Below, piece by piece: positions 60,701 to 64,000 of a stretch of 64,000 nt of DNA (positions within the stretch are counted from its first letter, which is position 1; every line of letters begins with the position of its first letter). The position numbers and the translations under genes were made by a program. The notes under the pieces were generated by a model that ran no database searches, had not been told where the DNA came from, and was given only the letters and a program-made list of their open reading frames with translations. Location of the stretch: NCBI GenBank assembly GCA_029948255.1, contig JALIZF010001834.1:794501-858500 (forward strand), read 5' to 3'. The stretch comes from Telmatactis stephensoni. Its lineage: Eukaryota > Cnidaria > Anthozoa > Actiniaria > Isophelliidae.

Positions 60701-61093
60701 GATTGTAACGACGAAGATTAGCATTGGATATTCTCGAGTTAAGGGCTAGTCAACCCAGAATTAAACCTAAGCTTCTAGGTCTGATTTTAATGTACTTATC
60801 GAGTAGCAAAACATAAACAAAATACATGATAGATATATGCTTTGTGAAATCATAATGGTTATAGCATTACAATTATGAATGAGATACTATCTCTTTTAAG
60901 CTGTGAAACCACTCAATCTGACGTACCTTATTCTTATAGTTCAACAAATCAAAAACTACATAATTGAGTCTTACGCTTTACCTGGGTTTAACAAGTGAAT
61001 GGCTGGTCGTTTCCCTTGAGCAACGTATACGACACCAAGAAACACCAAAACGTTTAGAGAAAGAACAAATGCCATAAACGCTTTGAAAACCAT
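37678..61093 (-). CDS. SVEP1-like secreted mosaic protein (Gla-like, CCP, HYR, TSP1, ephrin-like), 19 exons, complete
   Basis: Predicted extracellular protein of 1212 residues. Exons: 60982-61093, 55825-55982, 55061-55157, 54386-54557, 53178-53320, 52723-52896, 52358-52519, 51130-51327, 46360-46569, 45605-45862, 44678-44917, 43456-43686, 42333-42520, 41660-41845, 40972-41110, 39927-40088, 39247-39408, 38506-38673, 37678-38156 (stop). The sum is 3639 nt. Signal peptide about 1-26. RHKR furin motif at 62-65, then a Gla-like stretch 66-90 (ECYDEGCDREE). Unassigned Cys-rich segment 91-227. CCP 228-285; ephrin-receptor-like Cys repeat 286-339; divergent TSP1 340-405 (GWSKWV); CCP 406-475; HYR 476-561 and 562-641; CCP 642-718. 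Unassigned 719-889 with a second basic KRKKR site. Three ephrin-like repeats 890-943, 944-997, 998-1053. The C-terminal domain 1054-1212 contains GGWGHINFDDLRG, a signature resembling levanase-type beta-sandwich domains. The CCP-HYR-HYR-CCP then ephrin-like order resembles vertebrate SVEP1, but no VWA, EGF or pentraxin module is present. Most extracellular modules are single phase-1 exons, typical of exon shuffling. Confidence 0.87.
38862..38998. mobile_element. About 140-bp MITE carrying YY1- and CRE-like motifs (copy 1)
   Basis: The ends CTGGGTTTCATCCATTCC and CATGCAACCCA are imperfect inverted repeats. The interior contains AAGATGGCTGCCGTGACGTC. Related copies are at 53748-53890, 55628-55770 and, inverted, about 55495-55627. 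Confidence 0.75.
39640..39750. repeat. (CAGC)n microsatellite
   Basis: About 27 tetranucleotides in the SVEP1-like intron 16. The ORF over it (poly-Gln/Pro/Ala/Ser) is an artefact. Confidence 0.95.
40538..40721. mobile_element. MITE in SVEP1-like intron 15
   Basis: TCAATTAGACAACAGAACGC and the right end CTGTTGTCTAATTGA are inverted; GCGTTATAGACGCAC and GTGCGTCTATAACGC form an inner stem. Confidence 0.75.
41150..41228 (-). mobile_element. SINE head fragment, same family as 59577
   Basis: On the minus strand it has CCATTTGGTTAGTGCTCGGC followed by GAGAGGTCCCGAGTG, matching the A- and B-box regions of the SINE at 59577. It lies about 40 bases upstream of the exon 15 acceptor. Confidence 0.55.
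42044..42309. repeat. Near-perfect 136-bp tandem duplication in SVEP1-like intron 13
   Basis: Two units begin TCATAAACTTTCCGTGAAAC at 42044 and 42180, with only about two substitutions across the shared 130 bases. The second copy ends 24 bases from exon 13. Confidence 0.9.
42654..42815. repeat. 29-bp tandem repeat (GTACCGTGACCGTCTCAC), about 5.5 units
   Basis: Five to six consecutive units alternate CTGCTGTAGCC and CTGCCGTAACC spacers. The array is preceded by GTATGAGTGGGAAA, linking it to the dispersed motif family seen in receptor intron 1. Confidence 0.88.
43030..43345. repeat. Complex (GAAT)n/(GGAT)n microsatellite with an internal duplication
   Basis: Starts as (GAAA)n then (GAAT)n. 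An 88-base block from GGATAGATGG to AACGAATAAATG appears at about 43121-43208 and again at 43258-43345, separated by (GAAT)n. The three long overlapping minus-strand ORFs here are artefacts. Confidence 0.9.
45090..45160. repeat. CT-rich simple repeat
   Basis: Imperfect (CTCCT)n/(CTTTT)n tract. G runs follow at 45190-45204 and 45372-45384. Confidence 0.8.
46029..46219. mobile_element. MITE with TTA target duplication in SVEP1-like intron 9
   Basis: AGGCCGATTTACGCTGATGC and the inverse of the right end (AAGCCGCTTTACATTGCAC) are TIRs; TTA flanks both sides. It shares CAACTTTTGCCTACAACTAT with the element at 5360. Confidence 0.78.
46713..48836. mobile_element. 2.1-kb foldback element with internal repeats in SVEP1-like intron 8
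   Basis: The termini (ATGTGTCGTTCGCACGGCC and, inverted at the right, TTGTGTCGTCCGTGCGGGC) and long inner arms (AAAATGCGCGCGCTTG, GGGTTTCCTGTGG, GATCCCGCGGGACAAAG) are mirrored at 48450-48740. Between the arms lie three direct copies of a unit of about 180 bases (47640-48112). No coding region is evident. Confidence 0.72.
47640..48112. repeat. Three direct repeats (about 180 bp) inside the foldback
   Basis: Each unit has AATTGTTTCGAAGTCTTGTA, then GAACATAAAAACTTATGAAG and ACTCCAAAAAAGTAATTTTT; the third copy is the most diverged. Confidence 0.8.
49234..49316 (-). mobile_element. tRNA-like sequence (tRNA pseudogene or SINE head)
   Basis: On the minus strand it has an A-box-like TGGCTCAAGTGGTTCG and a B-box-like CAGTTCGAATCACGG, followed by a T-rich end. 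A clean acceptor stem and CCA-proximal pairing are not evident, so it is not called a functional tRNA. Confidence 0.5.
50040..50215. repeat. Dispersed repeat copy with GTATGAGTGGGAAA/GATACGGT motifs
   Basis: Contains GATACGGTTACAGCAGGAAT and TCCCACTCATACGAAAACG, the inverse of the motif in receptor intron 1 and upstream of the 42654 array. Confidence 0.55.
50262..50297. repeat. (GTGA)n microsatellite
   Basis: Nine tetranucleotides. Confidence 0.9.
50458..50938. mobile_element. Foldback element downstream of the TSP1 exon
   Basis: GCATTTTGGGGTAGAGGCTG at the left is inverted at the right (CAGCCTCTACCCCAAAATGC). The long inner arms share GTGAAGTTTGAAGGATATAA. It is a relative of the element at 51373-51727. 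Confidence 0.8.
51373..51727. mobile_element. Foldback element upstream of the TSP1 exon
   Basis: ATGAGCTTTTATCA is inverted at the right (TGATAAAAGCTCAT). The inner arms share GTGAAGTTTGAA, and the centre is GGTAGGCAAGAGATGCCTACC. It ends 46 bases from the exon encoding the TSP1 domain. Confidence 0.8.
51821..52136. mobile_element. 316-bp Mutator-type MITE with 9-bp target duplication
   Basis: GACACTAGTGAAAAACGTCT and its perfect inverse form the ends, extending through GCGCATGC. GGCGCAAAG occurs at 51812-51820 and 52137-52145, a perfect 9-bp target duplication characteristic of MULEs. Confidence 0.88.
52160..52289. mobile_element. Small hairpin MITE (AACTCTTTTGTTT)
   Basis: The inverted arms include GAGCCCGTTGACATG/CATGTGAACGGACC, CCCTATGTA/ACATAGGG and AACTCTTTTGTTT/AAACAAAAGAGTT around TTTTCCCTGGGGG. 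A related hairpin is at 59185-59260. Confidence 0.7.
52955..53110. repeat. Degenerate GAAA/GAAT-rich repeat
   Basis: Simple-sequence tract between the exon 5 donor and the CCP exon. Ser/Phe/His-rich minus-strand ORFs here are artefacts. Confidence 0.8.
53748..53890. mobile_element. About 140-bp MITE carrying YY1- and CRE-like motifs (copy 2)
   Basis: Same family as 38862-38998: CTGGGTTTCATCCATTCC, GCGGTAGCCATGTTGGATG and AAGATGGCTGCCGTGACGTC. Confidence 0.75.
53988..54344. mobile_element. MITE with TTA target duplication in SVEP1-like intron 4
   Basis: AGGTACGGTAATACG and the right-end inverse AGGTACGGTAATATT, each followed inward by GC-type bases; TTA flanks both sides (53985-53987 and 54345-54347). 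It ends about 40 bases from exon 4. Confidence 0.82.
55495..55770. mobile_element. Inverted pair of the YY1/CRE MITE family (copy 3 plus inverted copy 4)
   Basis: The right half (55628-55770) matches the other copies in direct orientation. The left half (about 55495-55627) contains GCCATCTTGGATAAATTTCA, GATTTCTCATTAACGTCGCT and AAACCCAGCAA in inverted order. Together they form a large palindrome next to the Gla-like exon. Confidence 0.72.
55825..55982 (-). other. Exon with furin site followed by Gla-like motif
   Basis: This second exon of the SVEP1-like gene encodes residues 38-90. A basic RHKR site is followed at once by DLWEECYDEGCDREEVDE. The C-x4-C spacing, the E before the first Cys and the EE three residues after the second Cys match the second half of vitamin K-dependent Gla domains (coagulation-factor type). 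The usual first 15 or so residues of a Gla domain are absent. The next exon opens with a run of aromatics (YQYYYGW), where Gla proteins have an aromatic stack. Whether it is carboxylated cannot be seen. Confidence 0.45.
56500..59060 (+). mobile_element. Decayed Penelope-like retroelement in SVEP1-like intron 1
   Basis: Plus-strand fragments in order: a reverse-transcriptase piece with KYVDDAYYMHA (about 56887-56920), followed by a frame-shifted EEFLIAFNNSHQQIKFT; a frame at 58548-58787 with LVKTMIRKAYRFAQ, typical of the region after the RT; then YHFKCDQCDHVTSYTSRNLP (58950-59010) plus QRIQVHK, matching the GIY-YIG-type endonuclease region of Penelope-like elements (usual form C..CD..YVGYT.R.LHQRI.EHK). 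Stops and frameshifts break all pieces. The MITE at 57178-57392 is inserted within it. Confidence 0.75.
57178..57392. mobile_element. 215-bp MITE inside the Penelope-like relic
   Basis: AGGGCCTCCCATATCCCCTT and the right end (inverse GAGGTCTCCTATACCTTTTG) are imperfect TIRs; ACTAAC flanks both sides (57172-57177 and 57393-57398). Partial copies lie at 19753-20215. Confidence 0.78.
59185..59260. repeat. Hairpin related to 52160 MITE
   Basis: GGGATAACTCTCATTGTTTT and AAAACAAAATAGTTATCCC are inverted around TTTTCCCTGGGGGG. Confidence 0.65.
59577..59845 (+). mobile_element. Complete tRNA-derived SINE in SVEP1-like intron 1
   Basis: The tRNA-like head has an A box (TGGCACAGTTGGTTAGTGCG) and a B box (GAGTTCGATCCCC). 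The body contains TTTAAATACCCTTAAAACGG and GAGCACTGATGGAGAGA; the tail is (CTTTA)n. Related pieces lie at 16800, 41150, 63160 and 63395. Confidence 0.85.
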
Positions 61094-61541
61094 CGTGGAC
61101 ACGTTGAAATGCAATAGAGTTTTCGTCATTCGGTAGAAGTGAATTTTCTATTGGCTCAGTTGTGTTTAGACGTCAAATAGGCTTCGTTTTTGACCATCTA
61201 GTTCAAAATTCCCGAAGCAATGTTAGTGGAGAGAAACAGCTTTATTGGCTCAGCTTTTTTTGCTAATCAGCGGTTTCGCTTTAGGTTATCAATTTTTACG
61301 AAGACTGACAAAGTTATTTAATAGAATATGTCGAATAACAGGAGAAATATCGCTGCAAGAGTGATACTTTTGTAAATATAAGTGTGGACTGAATAAACTC
61401 AAGGACTACGAAAAGCGACTCAGGTTACCTCCACACTTATCTGGGTGAAATTGAAACACACCTTTTTGATACGATTTTGATACGGTTTCCTTCGGTCCAA
61501 ACTGAAACGACGTTTTTCTTTTGTCTAAGGTGCCCCCCATC

Positions 61542-61622
61542 CAAACAACAACAACAACAAAGACAAACAAACAAACAACAACAACAACAACAACAACAAC
61601 ACTGACACCAACAATAACAAAA
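61542..61622. repeat. (CAA)n microsatellite
   Basis: Imperfect (CAA)n/(CAAA)n array. The Leu-rich minus-strand ORF here is an artefact. Confidence 0.9.
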
Positions 61623-62637
61623 CAGAAGTGAAAAATGCCTTTTTAAGTTTATTAGATTTATGTGGACGTAGTCGCCTCAGTTTTAAATGTACACACACTT
61701 CGATTGCGATTTTTAAAATGTCAAGGTTTTTGAGAAGCCTTAGACATGATATCCTGCATGGCTGCAATCTTGGACATAATGACTTGTTGATGTAGTGCCG
61801 ATGTTTGCAGAGATCATGATCTCAACTCATTGCCTTCACCACACAGATCAACCCCCTTCTCAATGTTGTTTCAGAGGGTTGAATACTCCAGTTTCGAGTT
61901 CATTTTGCTCAGCGTTAGCCTCAATACCGCGTAGTATATTCTTTTGTGTTCAAGTTATTAACCCTTGGGAATAAATGGAATGTACACAAATGAACAAAGC
62001 AAATGCTATAGAATTCTTCTGTGGGGTTTGCTGGATTTCTTTGAATATCTCACATCTAATCGAGACTAACGCTGAGCAACACAGAACTCGAGACTGGAGT
62101 ACTGAGGAGAGTGGGGATGGGCGAGTGAGGAGGATTGCTTTCAAATTCGACCTCAAGTTTGTGAGCAAAATGTTGAATTGTCTCAAGGGTTTTTGTCCAA
62201 GATTGTGGCTCCATGGGAGGGGGGAGAAGTGAAGGGACTAGGGCGGAGGAAAAAGTAGAACCTCTTCTTTTCCTTCCCCCTCCCTTCCCTCCTCCCCCTA
62301 GAGCCGGTCACACAGTCTATAGAAATTATACCAAATGCAACTAGTGAAGGTGAAAAGTTACGAAAACAAGGTGTTTGGTGCGGGAAAAGAAACTTTTGCA
62401 GCAATGTTGTTCCTTGCATCTTTGGTCACCTAAGCTAACACCGAAAAGAAGACAGTAGTTGCTTTGATTACCGAGTGAAATGCGTTGTTCAATCGCAGTA
62501 AAGGAAAAGAGTCCAAATTGTACGTCGGTAGCTCGTAATAGAGTCCCTTTAGTTCATACCCGCGTTGAATAGTTAGATAAATCAATAGAAGATCAGGTAA
62601 GAGAAGGAATCGCGCGTTTTAGGTCTTTGAACAATCG

Positions 62638-62862
62638 TATGCCCCGTTTAATGCTGTTTTTAGAGTGAATCTGATTGGTCAAGAGCGTGCGAACTTTCGC
62701 ATTGTCTCAATGCAAGATCACAATGGCTGAAAAAGGGTGTATAACGCTTGTCGATGAAAAAGAGTTTAAACTTGAGAAAAAGTGTAAATGGAGTACAAAA
62801 AAAATCGAAAATGTCGAGGTCATGGTGACGAGGTTCTAAAAATAGCATCAAACGGGGCATAT
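62638..62862. mobile_element. 225-bp MITE
   Basis: TATGCCCCGTTTAATGCTG and the inverse right end (CATATGCCCCGTTTGATGCT) are TIRs, extending through TTTTTAGA. Confidence 0.75.
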
Positions 62863-63159
62863 GATGGGTCACGGGGATTCCTTGTCTTACCTCATTTTTT
62901 CTTGGATAAATTTAATAAATTTAGATAACTAGGTGACTTCACCTATCACAGCAAAAGCGCGCCAAACTAACGGTCGAGGAAATCAGGGAGGGTTCCATTT
63001 ATCGATGAATAAACATAATTTCAAGAGAAATTTAGCTGGCATCATCTATTCAACACTGAGACGAAAAGCAGTTAGTGATCATTTGGATAAAGTAATCATT
63101 TTGAATATTAAACATAAACGTAATCATAATCATTTTGAATAGTAAACATGAATCCGACG

Positions 63160-63335
63160 GGCACACCTTACTCCCCTCTCTCCACGGCCAATTTCTCCGT
63201 TTACCGATACTTAAAGCTACAGGAATAAAGAGAGGCACAAGAGTGTGAGGTCACTGGGCATCATACATGAGATCTCTCGCTGTAAAGGGCACGCACTAAC
63301 CAAGTGACCCATACTCAACGCCGGCGTTCTTTCGA
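63160..63335 (-). mobile_element. SINE copy on the minus strand, same family as 59577
   Basis: On the minus strand: GGGTCACTTGGTTAGTGCGT (A-box region), then TGTAGCTTTAAGTATCGG and GTGGAGAGAGGGGAGTAA, in the same order as in the complete copy. Confidence 0.6.
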
Positions 63336-63394
63336 TCCAACTATCCGGACGCAAGATTTTCCCATCTCATTCCTCTTTTTTATGAAATAATTAT

Positions 63395-63515
63395 TTCAAG
63401 GTCTGGCTGTGAAGCCTTATAATGGAGAAGGGATGGGGAGGAAAAGAGAAAGAGGGGGAAAGATGTGCGCACCATCGTCCTCAGGTTTATAACGAGTTAC
63501 CGACTTTTTAAAAAA
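63395..63515 (+). mobile_element. SINE 3' fragment, same family as 59577
   Basis: Contains GGAGAAGGGATGG-type body and TCAGGTTTATAACGAGTTAC, matching the 3' part of the complete SINE. Confidence 0.45.
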
Positions 63516-64000
63516 GGTGGTTTTGACCCCGAGGGAATAGCTTGTGGTAGTTCCTAGGCGGCTTTTTTAGCTCTAATCTACATTTTTTCCCGCCGAAAAT
63601 CATCTTAGGGCCACTATGAAAATCCTTCACTATCAAACATGACGTCACATTCAGTACGACTTGTGGCTTACCAAATAAACGCACCCCTCCCTCCCTTGGT
63701 AAGAGATACTTTTCGCGCGCTTTTTATCAAAGCGCACATTGGTTCTAATTGACAGGCTCTTAATCCGGATTAAATTATAATACATTAGATGCGAGTGGTA
63801 TGTCAAAAGATGACATGTGAGAAAGAGAGGTTTCATAATAACCACAAGTTATCAACTGCTTACAGCAAAACTCCAAACCACAACAAAGCGGTACAATTAG
63901 TGGCTATGCTTTTTGTACAAGTCATGATTACTCAGTTCTATATAACATCTCAGGTTACGCCTGGGATCTTTTTAATATTCCACTCTCACGTTAAGGGATT

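Larger units (their letters stand above)
61094..64000. other. Intergenic region upstream of the SVEP1-like gene
   Basis: It holds the presumed promoter (a CCAAT-type CTATTGG lies about 55 bases upstream of the start codon), a (CAA)n microsatellite, a MITE (62638-62862) and SINE pieces. No gene was recognised on either strand. Confidence 0.55.

Noticed and set aside
29954..61093. One giant gene joining the SVEP1-like and CUB-EGF exons
   Set aside because: The phases would allow a join from a weak GC site near 37691 to the CUB1 exon, but the SVEP1-like frame ends in TGA with a poly(A) signal 95 bases on, and an in-frame signal-peptide exon (35942-36008) with the right phase starts the CUB-EGF gene. 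Both separate coding sums are multiples of three.

Overview
This is a 64-kb eukaryotic genomic window: AT-rich, intron-dense and packed with short transposon relics. The gene families (a Cys-loop receptor, CUB/EGF and sushi/HYR/ephrin-like mosaic proteins), the intron density, and the mix of LINE, Penelope-like, tRNA-derived SINE and many MITE-like foldbacks suggest an anthozoan cnidarian, most likely a stony coral. That placement is inference from family content, not from a species marker.

Four protein-coding genes were reconstructed exon by exon from splice sites, frame and family similarity. (1) 1486-15877, minus strand: the first 14 coding exons of NAA15/NAA16, the auxiliary subunit of the NatA N-terminal acetyltransferase; the 3' end lies off the left edge. 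(2) 22433-28301, plus strand: a complete 8-exon nicotinic acetylcholine receptor-like Cys-loop subunit of about 558 residues with the alpha-type vicinal cysteine pair. (3) 29954-36008, minus strand: a complete 11-exon type I membrane protein, signal peptide - CUB - CUB - four calcium-binding EGF - transmembrane helix - tyrosine-rich tail, about 557 residues. (4) 37678-61093, minus strand: a complete 19-exon secreted mosaic protein of about 1212 residues whose CCP/HYR/HYR/CCP/ephrin-like order resembles the core of SVEP1, with a possible Gla-like module near the N-terminus and a C-terminal domain resembling levanase-type beta-sandwiches. In genes 2, 3 and 4 the summed exon lengths are exact multiples of three and every junction keeps frame.

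Layout: 1-1485 is NAA15 intron running off the window. NAA15 exons alternate with transposon-laden introns to 15877. 15878-22432 is a divergent intergenic region with repeats and no supported gene. The receptor gene follows to its poly(A) signal at 28522. 28528-29836 is repeat-rich intergenic sequence ending in a MITE that abuts the gene 3 poly(A) signal. Genes 3 and 4 lie in tandem on the minus strand, separated by 1.7 kb. 61094-64000 is intergenic and again SINE/MITE-rich.

Function: NAA15 is a housekeeping ribosome-associated factor. The Cys-loop subunit is a candidate neuronal or sensory ligand-gated cation channel. Genes 3 and 4 are both extracellular adhesion/matrix-type proteins; their adjacency invites, but does not prove, a shared role. 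The most unusual content is the Gla-like, doubly furin-motif-bearing SVEP1-like protein, the altered ligand loops of the receptor, and several MITEs at splice or poly(A) positions, including one whose terminus supplies a textbook branch-point motif to an NAA15 intron.
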